Shown here: in pieces, positions 1 through 9,531 of the stretch
Layout: every line of letters starts with the position of its first letter
Numbering within the stretch: position 1 is the first letter of the stretch
Origin: an uncultured Gammaproteobacteria bacterium
GTDB lineage: Bacteria; Pseudomonadota; Gammaproteobacteria; HK1
DNA length: 64,000 nt
Direction of reading: 5' to 3'
Assembly (NCBI GenBank): GCA_958295835.1
Contig: OY282378.1
Location: forward strand, 2,311,001-2,375,000
Made by a program: the position numbers and the translations under genes
The notes under the pieces: model-generated
The model's database searches: none
The model's input: only the letters and a program-made list of their open reading frames with translations
What the model was told of the DNA's origin: nothing

Positions 1-1
1 A

Positions 2-508
2 GGGGCCTACTGGCTGCGGGACTGGACGCAGCACCACGCGAATTTCTTCCGCGCGCTGAAGATCGAGAAGACGGTGATGTTCGTGATCCTGACCCTCATC
101 GTGGCGGTGGCCGCGTTCAACCTGGTCTCGACCCTGATCATGATGGTGACCGACAAGGAATCCGACATCGCGATCCTGCGCACGCTGGGGGCGAGCCAGT
201 CGAGCATCCTGTCGATCTTCGTCGTGCAGGGGACCGTGATAGGAATCGCCGGCACCCTCGCGGGGGTGGCCGGAGGGATCGCCCTCGCCACCCACGTCGA
301 GACCCTCGTGCCCGCCATCGAGAGCTTCTTCGACGTCAGCTTCCTCTCCCCGGAGGTGTACTACATCAGCGCGGTGCCTTCGGAGATGCGCTGGCGCGAC
401 GTCAATGCGGTGGGCAGCGTGGCCTTCGTGCTGTCGTTGCTCGCGACCCTCTACCCGGCGTGGAGAGCGTCCCGCATCCAGCCGGTGGAGGCGCTCCGTC
501 ATGAGTGA
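2..508 (+). CDS. lolC: LolC/LolE-type lipoprotein-release permease, C-terminal part (5' end outside window)
   Basis: Inner-membrane permease subunit of the LolCDE ABC system that releases outer-membrane lipoproteins to the carrier LolA. Only the last 168 or so codons are present; the frame is open to the window edge. Visible are a transmembrane helix (about 74-150), the conserved cytoplasmic stretch with [15 protein letters not shown] that couples to the ATPase, two further hydrophobic segments and the usual C-terminal PVEALRHE end. The stop overlaps the start of lolD by eight bases, so the two are one operon. LolC is preferred over LolE because lolD follows directly, as in the lolC-lolD-lolE order; a single LolF-type subunit cannot be excluded because no lolE follows lolD here. 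Confidence 0.9.
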   Translation, partial: GAYWLRDWTQHHANFFRALKIEKTVMFVILTLIVAVAAFNLVSTLIMMVTDKESDIAILRTLGASQSSILSIFVVQGTVIGIAGTLAGVAGGIALATHVETLVPAIESFFDVSFLSPEVYYISAVPSEMRWRDVNAVGSVAFVLSLLATLYPAWRASRIQPVEALRHE

Positions 509-1181
509 GCCGGTGCTGGCGGCCCGGGGCGTCGACCGCTCGTTCCGGCAGGGGGGGCTGCAGGTCGAGGTGCTGAAAGGTGCGGAGCTCGTGGTGGAGG
601 CCGGCGAAGGGGTCGCGCTGATCGGAGCGTCCGGCTCCGGCAAGAGCACCCTGCTGCACTGCCTGGGCGGGCTCGACACCCCGGATCGCGGAGAAGTGGT
701 GATCGCCGGGCAATCGATCGCGACGGCCGGAGAACGCGAGCGCGGGCGCATCCGCAACGAGGTCCTCGGATTCGTCTACCAGTTCCACCATCTCCTGGCC
801 GAGTTCACCGCGCTGGAGAACGTCGCGATGCCGTTGCTGATTCGCGGGTTGAAGGTCCGTACTGCGCAGAAGCAGGCGCAGGCCATGCTGGAGAAGGTCG
901 GCCTCGGGCCTCGCGCGTCGCACAAGCCGGCCGAGCTCTCGGGCGGCGAGCGCCAGCGCACCGCCATCGCCCGGGCCCTCGTGACCCGGCCGCGATGCGT
1001 GCTGGCCGACGAGCCCACCGGGAACCTCGACCGGCATACCGCGGATGTGGTCTTCGACTTGCTGCGCTCGCTCAACCGGGAGCTCGGCACCAGCATCGTG
1101 GTGGCGACGCATGACCTGTCGCTCAGCGAACGGATGGACAGGCGTCTGCGGATCGTGGACGGGCGGCTGGTACCGGACTGA
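501..1181 (+). CDS. lolD: Lipoprotein-releasing ABC transporter ATP-binding protein LolD
   Basis: ATPase that energises lipoprotein extraction by the LolC/E permease on the cytoplasmic face of the inner membrane. The 226-residue protein has Walker [10 protein letters not shown] at residues 42-50, the ABC signature [15 protein letters not shown] near 146, Walker B with ADEPTGNLD near 167 and the switch histidine in VATHDLS. Length is normal for LolD. The ATG at 501 is chosen because it overlaps the end of the permease gene and gives the family's usual N-terminus. No lolE follows; the next gene is on the opposite strand. Confidence 0.95.
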   Translation: MSEPVLAARGVDRSFRQGGLQVEVLKGAELVVEAGEGVALIGASGSGKSTLLHCLGGLDTPDRGEVVIAGQSIATAGERERGRIRNEVLGFVYQFHHLLAEFTALENVAMPLLIRGLKVRTAQKQAQAMLEKVGLGPRASHKPAELSGGERQRTAIARALVTRPRCVLADEPTGNLDRHTADVVFDLLRSLNRELGTSIVVATHDLSLSERMDRRLRIVDGRLVPD

Positions 1182-1286
1182 CCCGGTGGCCCGCCGGCCG
1201 GAGCCCGGCGACGATTCTTCGGGCGAGGGGCAGGCACCGTCGTCCTTCGGGAAACCCTGGGGGCGTCTCCCCGGGGACGTTGCACG

Positions 1287-1928
1287 CTACGGCGCAGGAC
1301 GGACGGCGCGACTCGGGCGGCGCGTCTTGTCGGATGCCCGCCGCCCGCGCTCCCCGGGCACTCCGGCCGCCACGGGCGGGGGGACGCCTGGGGCGGCATG
1401 GTCGTGGCGGCGCCGGAGGCGGCGATCGCGCCACGACACCATGACGTGCGCGCGCCAGATGAGCCGGATCATGATCTGCCCGAGAACCGCCGAGGCGAGG
1501 GCCATCACGAAGCACCCGAGCAGCAGCGGCTCGCGGGCCTTGCCGAGCTCCTCGAACAGCCAGCGCAGCGACAGCTCGATCCGAAAGTCTCCGGGCGGCC
1601 GGTCGAGCATCCATTCCCCGAGCTTGTGGGCCGCGAAGAACAGGGGCGCCACCGTCACCGGGTTGCTCACCCACACCATGGCGACCGCGACCGGAAGGTT
1701 GCAACGCGCGAGGATCGCGGCGCCGGCGGCAAGGATCATCTGGAAGGGGACCGGCACCCAAGCCATGAACAGGCCGATCGACACCGCCCATGCGACCGAG
1801 CTTCGGCCGAGGTGCCACAGATCGGGGGCGAGGAGCGGCTGACCGAAGACGCGCCGCAGGAATGCGTGCCCGCGAATCTCGCGCACCCCCGGGAGCATCT
1901 TGCGCAGCAGCCGTCGCATCGTCGTCAT
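1287..1928 (-). CDS. DUF2062 family membrane protein
   Basis: About 213 residues with the DUF2062 layout: a basic N-terminal stretch, then hydrophobic segments containing PVPFQMILAAG and WVSNPVTVAPLFFAAHKLG, and a third helix before a long arginine-rich tail. The biochemical role of DUF2062 is not established. It sits between the lol genes and comEC, the order seen in Pseudomonas-type chromosomes, but it reads away from comEC. The start is uncertain among ATGs at 1937, 1928 and 1919; a GAG directly before 1928 and the normal family N-terminus favour 1928 or 1919. The last 40 residues are low-complexity and unlike the conserved core. Confidence 0.8.
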   Translation of the reverse strand: MTTMRRLLRKMLPGVREIRGHAFLRRVFGQPLLAPDLWHLGRSSVAWAVSIGLFMAWVPVPFQMILAAGAAILARCNLPVAVAMVWVSNPVTVAPLFFAAHKLGEWMLDRPPGDFRIELSLRWLFEELGKAREPLLLGCFVMALASAVLGQIMIRLIWRAHVMVSWRDRRLRRRHDHAAPGVPPPVAAGVPGERGRRASDKTRRPSRAVRPAP

Positions 1929-2024
1929 CTCGTACATGCGCGAAGCCGGAGACCCACATCCGACGGGCTCGCCGCCTCTACGTACGAACTCCCTTCGCCG
2001 ACAGGACGCGACTGCGCGCCGGGC

Positions 2025-2052
2025 ATTATCCACGTCACGTCTTCCGCGTCCA
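2025..2052 (-). promoter_or_regulatory. Possible sigma70-type promoter for the DUF2062 gene
   Basis: On the minus strand TGGACG (complement of 2047-2052) and GATAAT (complement of 2025-2030) are separated by 16 bases, about 100 bases upstream of the DUF2062 start. The -10 matches consensus at five of six positions and the -35 at four. It lies in the only gap between the divergent DUF2062 and comEC genes. Confidence 0.4.
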
Positions 2053-2107
2053 CGTCTCCCCACGGAATTGCCCCGAATGTCGATGAATCAGCCCCTGTGA
2101 CGCGCGC

Positions 2108-4456
2108 GTGCTGGTAATCGCCTGCCTCTTCCTGGCCGGAGTGGCTGCGCTGGAGAACGAGCCGGTGTTGCCTGACGCGATGTGGTGCGCGTCGCTCCCC
2201 GTCGCCGTGCCACTCATGATCGTGAAGGTCCGGGCAAGCCCCCTGTTCGCCCTCGTCGCGGGGTATTCGTGGGCGGCATTCGTCGCGCACGTGCAGATCG
2301 GGGCATCGGTGCCGGCGGTGGTCGAGGGCCGGGATATCGAGATCGCCGGCACCGTGCGGGGCCTTCCCGAAGCGGATCCGCGCAGGGTGAGGTTCGATTT
2401 CCACGTTCGGGAGAGCTCACACGCCGCGTTCGCGGGGGGACGGGTGAGGCTCTCGTGGTACGGCGTGCCCGCAACGCCGGCGCCGGGGTCCGTGTGGCGT
2501 CTGACGGTCCGGCTCCGCCGCCCGCGCGGATGGCGCAACCCCGGCGGTTCCGACTACGAAGGCTGGCTGTTCGCGAATCGGATCGTGGCCACCGGCTACG
2601 TCAAGGCCGGGGAGGGCATCGGCTCGGCGCCCGGGGTCTCGCTCGCCCGGGTGGATGCGGTGCGAGCGACCCTTGCCCGGTCGATTCGTTCCGCACTCGA
2701 CGGATACGGCAGCGAAGGTCTGGTCCGCGCTCTCGCCATCGGTGATCGAAGCGGCGTTTCGGAGCGCCACTGGCAGGCGTTGCGCGTGACCGGCATCGCC
2801 CACCTCATGGCGATCTCGGGCCTGCACGTCGGGATGGCGGCGGGCGCCGCGTACTGGGTTGCGCTACGCGCCTGGACGCTCGTGCCGCGCGCCGCGCTGC
2901 TGATCGCCGCCCCGCAGGTCGCGGGCTTCGCGGCGATGCTTGCCGCCTCCGGCTATGCGTTGCTCGCCGGTCTCGCGCTCCCGACGCAACGGGCGCTGTT
3001 GATGCTCGGGGTAGTGTTCGCGTCGCGGTTGGCAAGGCGCTGCATCCTGCCCTCGGACAGTCTCGCGCTCGCGCTGGTAGCGGTTCTGGTCATCGATCCG
3101 CACAGCGTGCGGGCTCCGGGCTTCTGGCTGTCCTTCGTCGCCGTCGCGGCCATCGTGATGGCGCTCGCCACCCGACCGGGAACCGGTCGGCGGCCGGCAG
3201 TGGGTCTCCACGACTTCACCGGCCGGCTGCGCACGATGGCAACGGTGCAGATCGCGGTCACGGTGGGCCTGGCGCCGGTGACGCTGAGCGTCTTCGCCGA
3301 GCAATCGCTGGTGTCTCCGCTCGTCAACGCATTCGTCATTCCGCTCGTGGGCGTGGTCGTCGTCCCCCTGGTCCTCCTGGGGCTGCTCGCCGGCGCTGTT
3401 CTTCCGGGCGTCGGAGCCGCGCTGCTCGCCGCCGCCGCCCTGGTGCTCGATACGCTGTGGCCGGTCATCGAGTGGATCGCCGCGCGCGCGGTGATGCTGG
3501 GGACGCCGGGTGAGATCGGAGCATGGCAGCTCGCCGCTGCCGCGGTGGGGGTGCTGATCGTGCTCGCGCCGCGGGGCCTGATGATCCGCTGGCTCGGCTT
3601 CGCCTGGATGCTGCCGATGATCGCGATGCGCCCGGCGTCCATCGATCCGGGGGCCTACCGGATGACGGTGCTCGATGTAGGGCACGGGCTTTCGGTGGTG
3701 GTGGAGACGGCGCGGCACGTGCTCGTCTACGACACGGGGCCGCGGGTGGGAGCCCGCCTCGATGCCGCCGCCCTCGCGGTGCTGCCGTATCTCGCCCGTC
3801 GTGGTCACGACACCGTCGATCGCGTGGTGCTGAGCCATGGCGACGCGGACCACGTCGGGGGATACGGACGCCTCGCCGAGTCGGTCACCATCGGGTCGAT
3901 GGTGGCGAACGGTCCGGTGGGTCCGTACCACCCCGACTTCGACTGCACGGCGGGCCACGAATGGGACTGGGACGGAGTCTCTTTCGAGGTGCTGTACCCG
4001 TTCGACGAAGAGCCGGGATTCGACAATGCCGACTCCTGCGTGGTCCGGATCGACGGCTCCGGCGGCAGCGTCCTGCTCACCGGCGACATCGAGCGCCGCG
4101 GGGAGCGGACGCTCGTGGCTCGTTCGGGATGGCGCCTGGCCACCGACGTCCTCGTCGCTCCGCATCACGGAAGCACCACGTCTTCGACCCGACGGTTTCT
4201 CCGCTCGGTATCGCCGCGGATCGCGCTGTTCAGCGCCTCGGAGCACGGCCGTTTTCGACTCCCGCATCCCGACGTCGTGTCGCGGTATGTCGAAGCGGGG
4301 ATCGCGACGTACACGACCTCGCGTTGCGGCGCCATCACCATCGAATTTCCCGCCGGCAAGGCGCCGCGGATCGCCCGCCTGGAGCGTGAGGTGGATCATC
4401 GCTACTGGCATGTACGTGATCTGCCATGCCGTGGCGGGCCGCGGTCCGGCCCCTGA
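2108..4456 (+). CDS. comEC: ComEC/Rec2 family DNA internalisation protein
   Basis: Inner-membrane channel protein through which single-stranded DNA enters the cytoplasm during natural transformation. The 782-residue protein has the full family layout: hydrophobic N-terminus with a DUF4131-like soluble domain (about 60-190), a multi-helix Competence domain starting at LMAISGLHVGM (about 235) and running to about 510, and a C-terminal metallo-beta-lactamase-like domain from VLDVGHG (about 521) with SHGDADHVGG (about 576), TGDIE and the PHHGST motif (about 685). Start is a GTG at 2108; an ATG at 2090 in another frame is not compatible. The downstream order comEC-(exbB)-lpxK-kdsB is a standard gammaproteobacterial block. 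Confidence 0.93.
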   Translation: MLVIACLFLAGVAALENEPVLPDAMWCASLPVAVPLMIVKVRASPLFALVAGYSWAAFVAHVQIGASVPAVVEGRDIEIAGTVRGLPEADPRRVRFDFHVRESSHAAFAGGRVRLSWYGVPATPAPGSVWRLTVRLRRPRGWRNPGGSDYEGWLFANRIVATGYVKAGEGIGSAPGVSLARVDAVRATLARSIRSALDGYGSEGLVRALAIGDRSGVSERHWQALRVTGIAHLMAISGLHVGMAAGAAYWVALRAWTLVPRAALLIAAPQVAGFAAMLAASGYALLAGLALPTQRALLMLGVVFASRLARRCILPSDSLALALVAVLVIDPHSVRAPGFWLSFVAVAAIVMALATRPGTGRRPAVGLHDFTGRLRTMATVQIAVTVGLAPVTLSVFAEQSLVSPLVNAFVIPLVGVVVVPLVLLGLLAGAVLPGVGAALLAAAALVLDTLWPVIEWIAARAVMLGTPGEIGAWQLAAAAVGVLIVLAPRGLMIRWLGFAWMLPMIAMRPASIDPGAYRMTVLDVGHGLSVVVETARHVLVYDTGPRVGARLDAAALAVLPYLARRGHDTVDRVVLSHGDADHVGGYGRLAESVTIGSMVANGPVGPYHPDFDCTAGHEWDWDGVSFEVLYPFDEEPGFDNADSCVVRIDGSGGSVLLTGDIERRGERTLVARSGWRLATDVLVAPHHGSTTSSTRRFLRSVSPRIALFSASEHGRFRLPHPDVVSRYVEAGIATYTTSRCGAITIEFPAGKAPRIARLEREVDHRYWHVRDLPCRGGPRSGP

Positions 4457-4579
4457 ACGTTTTCGCGCGCCGGCATCGAGCCCCCCAACCCGGATGCGGC
4501 GCCTCGCGGGGCGTGTGTCGCGGCAGGGCCGGCGCGGTATCATTCCGTCCCCCTTGCACCCCCTGCACACGGAGAGACC

Positions 4580-4699
4580 GTGCTCGAGCTCGTGAAATCG
4601 GGCGGATGGTCGATGACGCCCATCATTCCGTGCCCGGTCGCCGCGACGGCGATCATCCTCGGGAGCCGGTGCGTTGACGGACGACACGCGAATTCCTGA
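4580..4699 (+). pseudogene. Truncated ExbB/TolQ-type proton channel gene (39 codons)
   Basis: A GTG-started reading frame with a GGAGAGAC ribosome-binding site encodes MLELVKSGGWSMTPIIP and continues into a hydrophobic stretch ending AIILGSR before the match is lost and a stop follows. This is the N-terminal signature of the MotA/TolQ/ExbB family (typically about 200 residues, opening MLELVKAGGW with a first membrane helix). Synteny supports it: in related genomes comEC is followed by exbB, exbD and lpxK. Only the first 30 or so codons of exbB survive and no exbD is visible, so an internal deletion has joined the start of exbB to the region just before lpxK. It could still yield a 39-residue membrane peptide. 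Confidence 0.75.
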
Positions 4700-4752
4700 T
4701 CCCCTCCCCCGCCCGCGGCTGGCCGCCGGCATCCGGCGGACCGGCGCCTCCC

Positions 4753-5766
4753 GTGCGTGAGCCGCCGGATTTCTGGTATGCGCCCGATCCGCTGGGCGCC
4801 TTGCTGGCTCCGGCAGGGTGGCTGGTCGCGCTGTTCACCGTGCTTCGCCGCGGCGCCTATCGGGCCGGCCTGCGCCGTTCCTGGCACGTCGGCTGTCCGG
4901 TCGTCGTGGTCGGCAATCTCAGCACCGGGGGAACCGGCAAGACACCGCTGGTCATCGCGATCGCGAAGCTCCTCGCGGGACGCGGGTTGCGCGTGGGGGT
5001 CGTCTGCCGTGGATACCGGGGCGCCGCGAGCCGGTGGCCGCGGAAGGTCCGGCCCGACAGCAATCCGGATCGGGTCGGCGACGAAGCGGTGCTGCTGGCG
5101 CGTCGTACCGGCGTCCCGGTCGCGGCCGGCCCGAATCGCATCGCCGCGGCGCGCATCCTGTTCCGGCGCTCCAAGTGCGACGTGATCCTGAGCGACGACG
5201 GACTCCAGCATCTGCGCCTCGCCCGCGACGTGGAGATCGTGGTGGTCGATGGAGTACGCCGGCACGGGAACGGCCGATGCATGCCCGCGGGACCGTTGCG
5301 CGAGCCGCTGGGCCGGCTCGCGTCGGTCGACCTCGTGGTCGTGAACGGCGCCGGGAGACAGGACGAGCTCGACATGCGGCTCGTCGCCGGCGATGCCGTG
5401 AACCTTGCCGACGCGAGTCTGACGCGCCCGCTCGACTCGTTTCGCAACGCGCCGGTTCACGCCGTATGCGCCATCGGTCACCAGGAGCGGTTCTTTGGCA
5501 CCCTCGAGGACCACGGATTGACGATCGTTCGCCATCCATTCCCGGATCATCATCCGTTCCGCGAGGAGGAGATCCGGTTCCCCGATGGCGCGCCGGTCCT
5601 CATGACCGAGAAGGACGCGGTCAAATGTGAACGATTCGCCGACCCGCGGCACTGGTACGTACCGGTGGACGCGGCGCTTTCGGCAGCGCTCGAAGCCAGG
5701 CTCCTGTCCATCCTCCGCGAGCGTGGCGTCGCGGTGGGATCCGACACGCATCCGTCGCCGGCATGA
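4753..5766 (+). CDS. lpxK: Tetraacyldisaccharide 4'-kinase LpxK
   Basis: Inner-membrane kinase that phosphorylates the 4' position of the tetraacyldisaccharide precursor to give lipid IVA. The 337-residue protein opens with the family's WYAPDPLGALLAP membrane anchor, carries the P-loop in VGNLSTGGTGKTPL near residue 60, the RGYRG motif, DEAVLLARRTGVPV and DDGLQHLRLARD, and MTEKDAVKC toward the C-terminus. Length is normal. The start is a GTG. The stop overlaps the kdsB start (ATGA), so the two are co-translated, tying lipid A and KDO activation together. Confidence 0.95.
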   Translation: MREPPDFWYAPDPLGALLAPAGWLVALFTVLRRGAYRAGLRRSWHVGCPVVVVGNLSTGGTGKTPLVIAIAKLLAGRGLRVGVVCRGYRGAASRWPRKVRPDSNPDRVGDEAVLLARRTGVPVAAGPNRIAAARILFRRSKCDVILSDDGLQHLRLARDVEIVVVDGVRRHGNGRCMPAGPLREPLGRLASVDLVVVNGAGRQDELDMRLVAGDAVNLADASLTRPLDSFRNAPVHAVCAIGHQERFFGTLEDHGLTIVRHPFPDHHPFREEEIRFPDGAPVLMTEKDAVKCERFADPRHWYVPVDAALSAALEARLLSILRERGVAVGSDTHPSPA

Positions 5767-6545
5767 GCTGCGTCGTCGTCATTCCGGCGCGCTATGCATC
5801 GGTGCGGCTGCCGGGCAAGCCGTTGGCCGACGTCGCCGGAAAGCCGATGATCGTTCGGGTCTACGAGCGGGCCGTCGCGAGCGGCGTCGGCCCGGTCATC
5901 GTGGCGAGCGACGACGAGCGGATCGTCTCGGCCGCGCGGGCCTGCGGCGCCGATGCGGTCCTCACCTCCGGCGCGCACGCCAGCGGGACGGACCGGATCG
6001 CGGAGGTCGCGGCGGCGCGCCGTCTCGACCCCGCGACGGTAGTGGTCAACGTGCAGGGAGACGAGCCGCTGCTGCCGCCGAGCCTGGTCGAGCAGATTGC
6101 GGCGAACCTCTCCCGTCGCGAGGAGTTCGCGATCGCCACCCTGTGCGAAGTGATCGAGCGTGAGGACGAGATCTTCGACCCCGACGTGGTGAAGGTGGTC
6201 TTCGACGAGAACGGTCGTGCCGCGTACTTCTCGCGTGCCCCGATCCCGTACTGCCGCGGTCGCTTCGATGCCCGTGCCGGGACGCCCCCGGCCGCTGCGC
6301 GGCACCGCCTGCACCACCGGCACATCGGCCTGTATGCCTACCGCGCGGGCTTCCTGGAGCAGTTCAAGTCTCTCTCACCGGCGCCGAGCGAGCTCGCGGA
6401 GTCGCTGGAGCAGTTGCGCGCCATCCACCATGGCTACGCGATTCACGTCGAGGCCGCCCGCGAGCGCCCGGGACCCGGAGTGGACACGCCGGCCGATCTC
6501 GAACGAGTGAGAGCGATCTTCGCGCGGGAGGCGCGCAGTGGTTGA
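5763..6545 (+). CDS. kdsB: 3-deoxy-manno-octulosonate cytidylyltransferase KdsB
   Basis: Activates KDO with CTP to CMP-KDO for the inner core of lipopolysaccharide; cytoplasmic. The 260-residue protein has the nucleotidyltransferase N-terminus IPARYASVRLPGKPL, the NVQGDEPLLPP motif near residue 97, VKVVFDENGRAAYFSRAPIPY and the C-terminal GVDTPADLERVR. Length and motifs are complete. It overlaps lpxK by four bases and is the last gene of the comEC-lpxK-kdsB block. Confidence 0.95.
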   Translation: MSCVVVIPARYASVRLPGKPLADVAGKPMIVRVYERAVASGVGPVIVASDDERIVSAARACGADAVLTSGAHASGTDRIAEVAAARRLDPATVVVNVQGDEPLLPPSLVEQIAANLSRREEFAIATLCEVIEREDEIFDPDVVKVVFDENGRAAYFSRAPIPYCRGRFDARAGTPPAAARHRLHHRHIGLYAYRAGFLEQFKSLSPAPSELAESLEQLRAIHHGYAIHVEAARERPGPGVDTPADLERVRAIFAREARSG

Positions 6546-6635
6546 GCGCGCGGGCGGCCCGCGAGTGCGGACTGCGCGTGCCGGCGAAGGCGCGAGCCCG
6601 ATGCTCCCGCGCGCAGGCCGGTCGGGAGCACCGCC

Positions 6636-7436
6636 GTGCAATCCACGAATCCCGGCATGAAGCTCAGCGAGCTCCCCTCTCGACTGCCGGCGCCCGAGCT
6701 TCGCTCCGGTCGGGTCGTCGCCCGTTACGCACGCAACGAATCCGGGCGCGATTTCGTGGTCGGCGACATTCACGGGATGTTCGCGCACCTGCGCTCCCTG
6801 CTCGACGAGATCGAGTTCGACCCGGCGGTCGATCGCCTGTTCTCGGTCGGCGACCTCGTCGACCGCGGCCCCGAATCCGCCGCTGCGCTGGAGTGGCTCG
6901 GCCACGCGTGGTTCCATGCCTGCCGGGGCAACCACGAGCAGTTCGCGATCGACTCCGACGACCCCGCCCAGTACGACCTGTGGATCAACTACAACGGGGG
7001 CGCATGGTGGCTCGATCTGGACGCGGGGTCGCGTGCCCGGTTCCGGGAGGTCTTCGCGAACCTGCCGCTCGCGATCGAAGTGGAGACGGCCTCCGGGGTC
7101 GTGGGGATCATTCACGCGGATGTGCCGCCGCGACTCACGTGGAGCCGCTTCATGGAGCTGCTGCGGGCGCGCGATCGCGATGCGGCGCTCTATGCGCTGT
7201 GGTCGCGAAACCGCATCCAGGACGACGGCCCGCCGCTACCGGTGCACGGGGGAGTGGAGCGGGTGTACTGCGGGCATACGCCGACGCGGACCACGATTCG
7301 AATCGGGAACGTGCACTACATCGACACCGGCGCGGTGTACGTACACGATGGGTATACCGATGCGAGACTGACCGCGGTGCAGATCCATCCCGAGCGGCAT
7401 GTCGAGTACGCGATACGCACCGCGGACCCGGTGTGA
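6636..7436 (+). CDS. PrpA-like serine/threonine protein phosphatase (PPP-type metallophosphoesterase)
   Basis: About 266 residues with the PPP-family metal-site signatures in order: GDIHG (43-47), GDLVDRG (near 77), GNHEQ (near 101), a HAD histidine (near 160) and GHTPT (near 210). These bind two metal ions and hydrolyse phosphomonoesters. The pattern fits bacterial PrpA/PrpB-type protein phosphatases better than ApaH, because the ApaH-specific C-terminus is missing. The start GTG at 6636 is preferred for its GGGAG seven bases upstream; an ATG at 6657 is the alternative. The actual substrate cannot be told from sequence. Confidence 0.85.
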   Translation: MQSTNPGMKLSELPSRLPAPELRSGRVVARYARNESGRDFVVGDIHGMFAHLRSLLDEIEFDPAVDRLFSVGDLVDRGPESAAALEWLGHAWFHACRGNHEQFAIDSDDPAQYDLWINYNGGAWWLDLDAGSRARFREVFANLPLAIEVETASGVVGIIHADVPPRLTWSRFMELLRARDRDAALYALWSRNRIQDDGPPLPVHGGVERVYCGHTPTRTTIRIGNVHYIDTGAVYVHDGYTDARLTAVQIHPERHVEYAIRTADPV

Positions 7437-7460
7437 GCACCGGCCGTACCTGCTCCGGCG

Positions 7461-7679
7461 TCAGCGGACCCGGTACGTGATCCGGCCCTTGCTGAGATCG
7501 TAGGGGGTGAGCTGGACGGTGACGCGGTCTCCGGTCAGGATGCGGATGTAGTGCTTGCGCATCTTGCCCGAGATGTGGGCGGTGACGACATGCCCGTTGT
7601 CGAGCTCCACTCTGAACATCGTGTTGGGCAGCGTGTCGATCACGGTGCCTTCCATCTCGATGTGATCTTCCTTCGCCAA
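7461..7679 (-). CDS. infA: Translation initiation factor IF-1
   Basis: 72-residue OB-fold protein that binds the ribosomal A site during initiation. The sequence is the standard IF-1, from [12 protein letters not shown] through [17 protein letters not shown] to the [11 protein letters not shown] end, with no gaps. The initiator appears to be TTG, since the conserved AKEDHIE directly follows it and no ATG or GTG lies in frame nearby; a GGAG lies six bases upstream. The neighbours bpt and aat on the same strand give the infA-bpt-aat cluster known from gammaproteobacteria; clpA, often adjacent, is not in the window. Confidence 0.96.
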   Translation of the reverse strand: MAKEDHIEMEGTVIDTLPNTMFRVELDNGHVVTAHISGKMRKHYIRILTGDRVTVQLTPYDLSKGRITYRVR

Positions 7680-7816
7680 GCCTGTCTCCGTTCCCGAGCC
7701 GGGGCGCGTAGTGTGCCCGAATTCCGGGAGTGAGCAAAGCTGGCCGCCGCATCGGTCAGGGTCATTTCATTCCGGCGTCCGGCGGATGCCGGCCGGAGCG
7801 CCCGCCATCGCCATGC

Positions 7817-8530
7817 TCACTCGGCCGTCGTCCATCGTCCGCCGATGAAGCGTTCCTGCGGGCGGTAGTCGCCCTTGTAGCGCATCTTGGGGGAATCGGC
7901 GATGTAGTAGCCGAGGTACAGCCACTCGAGCGAATCCCGGCGGGCCGCGTCGACCGCGCGCAGGATCGCGTACGTACCGAGGCTCCGGCGCCCGTGCGCG
8001 GGGTCGAAGAAGGTGTACACGCACGAGAGGGCATCGGCGAGCCGGTCGACGACCGAGACGGCGACGACCGCGGCGCCGAGCGAGTACTCGAAGAAGAGGG
8101 TGTCGCACCACGGGCTGATCAGGAAATCGCGGTACTGCGCGGGTGATTGATCGTCCATGCCGCCGCCCGCGTGGCGGGCCGAGAGGTAGCGTCGGTAGAG
8201 CGCGAAGTGCACAGGCTCGAAGCGCGCCGGCAGCACCCGCAGCGTGAGATCACGGTTCGCGGCTCGAACCCGGCGATGGATGCGTCGGGGGCGGAAGCGG
8301 GCCACCGGGACGCGCACCGGCATGCATGCGCGGCATCGCCTGCATTCGGGGCGGTAGATGTGGGCGCCGCTGCGCCGGAAGCCGACCTGGCTGAGCAGGG
8401 TATAGAGCGCCGGATCCCTGGGAGAGCCGGCATCGACGAACAGCGTCGTCGCCTCGCGATCGGCGAAGTAGCTGCAAGGGTGGCCGGGAGTGGCGAAGAA
8501 CCGCAGCCGCGTCAGCTCCGGCGCGTTCAT
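7817..8530 (-). CDS. bpt: Aspartate/glutamate leucyltransferase (arginyltransferase family)
   Basis: Transfers leucine from Leu-tRNA to N-terminal Asp or Glu of proteins, marking them for ClpS/ClpAP degradation by the N-degron pathway. The 237-residue protein has the N-terminal [21 protein letters not shown] and the cysteine cluster [15 protein letters not shown] typical of ATE-N, then the ATE-C domain with [11 protein letters not shown] and [12 protein letters not shown]. Length is normal. The ATG overlaps the aat stop (ATGA), so both N-degron transferases are made from one transcript. Confidence 0.94.
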   Translation of the reverse strand: MNAPELTRLRFFATPGHPCSYFADREATTLFVDAGSPRDPALYTLLSQVGFRRSGAHIYRPECRRCRACMPVRVPVARFRPRRIHRRVRAANRDLTLRVLPARFEPVHFALYRRYLSARHAGGGMDDQSPAQYRDFLISPWCDTLFFEYSLGAAVVAVSVVDRLADALSCVYTFFDPAHGRRSLGTYAILRAVDAARRDSLEWLYLGYYIADSPKMRYKGDYRPQERFIGGRWTTAE

Positions 8531-9240
8531 GATCCGATGCTCTCCTTGCCGGCGGTCTCGCACGAATCGCGGGTCTCGTGCGAGCCCGGAGCGTCGTACG
8601 GACCGAGTGCTTCGCAAAGCTCGTCGAGCAGGGCGAGGAAACGCCGGCGCTCCATCTCGACGGCGCCGAGCCGGGCGAGATGGGGATTCGGGATCTGGCA
8701 GTCGATGAGTCCGAAGCCGAGCCTGCACAGGTGCGCGAGCGCGGCCTTGGATGCATCGGAGACGCGGCTGAACATGGACTCGCCGAAGAACACGCGGCCG
8801 ATGGCGACGCCGTACAGCCCGCCGACGAGGTCCGCGCTGCGCCAGCACTCGATGGAGTGGGCGTGCCCGGCACGGTGCAGCCGCCCGTAGGCCGCCGCCA
8901 TCCGCGGGGTGATCCAGGTGCCGTCCTGCCCCGCGCGGGGCGCGGCGCATTCGCGCACCACGCGGTCGAAGGCGGTGTCCACGGTGATCCTGAACGTCCC
9001 GCGCCGCAGCGTGCGGCGAAGGCTCCGGCTCGACCGGAGAGCGTCCGGCCACAGGACGGCGCGAGGGTCGGGCGACCACCACAGGATCGGCTGCCCCTCG
9101 CTGAACCAGGGGAAGATGCCGCGGCGGTAGGCGTGCAGCAGGCGCCGCGGGCCGAGGTCGCCGCCGGCCGCGAGCAGCCCGTTCGGTTCGTCGAGCGCGA
9201 GCTCCGGATCGGGAAATGCGTCCGGGGGCCAGTGCCGCAT
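8527..9240 (-). CDS. aat: Leucyl/phenylalanyl-tRNA--protein transferase
   Basis: Adds Leu or Phe to N-terminal Arg or Lys, creating an N-degron. About 237 residues: [43 protein letters not shown], the DGTWIT motif, [26 protein letters not shown] and the GFGLIDCQ segment. All core motifs of the family are present. The start is taken as ATG 9240 directly before HWPPDAFP; the frame is open for 34 more codons upstream, with no better site. The last 25 residues are a non-conserved tail. Confidence 0.94.
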   Translation of the reverse strand: MRHWPPDAFPDPELALDEPNGLLAAGGDLGPRRLLHAYRRGIFPWFSEGQPILWWSPDPRAVLWPDALRSSRSLRRTLRRGTFRITVDTAFDRVVRECAAPRAGQDGTWITPRMAAAYGRLHRAGHAHSIECWRSADLVGGLYGVAIGRVFFGESMFSRVSDASKAALAHLCRLGFGLIDCQIPNPHLARLGAVEMERRRFLALLDELCEALGPYDAPGSHETRDSCETAGKESIGS

Positions 9241-9531
9241 GATCAGGAAGGGTCGCAGGGTCCCTGAATCCGTGAGCCGGGTTTCCGGAGGAATCGACTT
9301 GAGACGGGCATTGTAGTCTCCTGCCCGGGAAGTCCTGAGCAAAGTGACGAAGAACGATTCGCCGGCCGGCGGTCGGCTCCGGCGACGCCGGCACCCGGAA
9401 GCGTCATTCCCGGGAAAGGCACCTGTCCCTCATGTTCATGCTCGTCCCCCGGTTCCGGCGACACCGGGCTGCGGCTCGGTTCATTCAGGACTCCCGTTGA
9501 AACGTGGCGGACCATCGGGGAGCTCTGCCTT

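Noticed and set aside
2864..4732. Long 622-codon reading frame on the minus strand opposite comEC
   Set aside because: Arg- and His-rich peptide with no domain, mirror of the third-position GC bias of comEC, which has all its family motifs.
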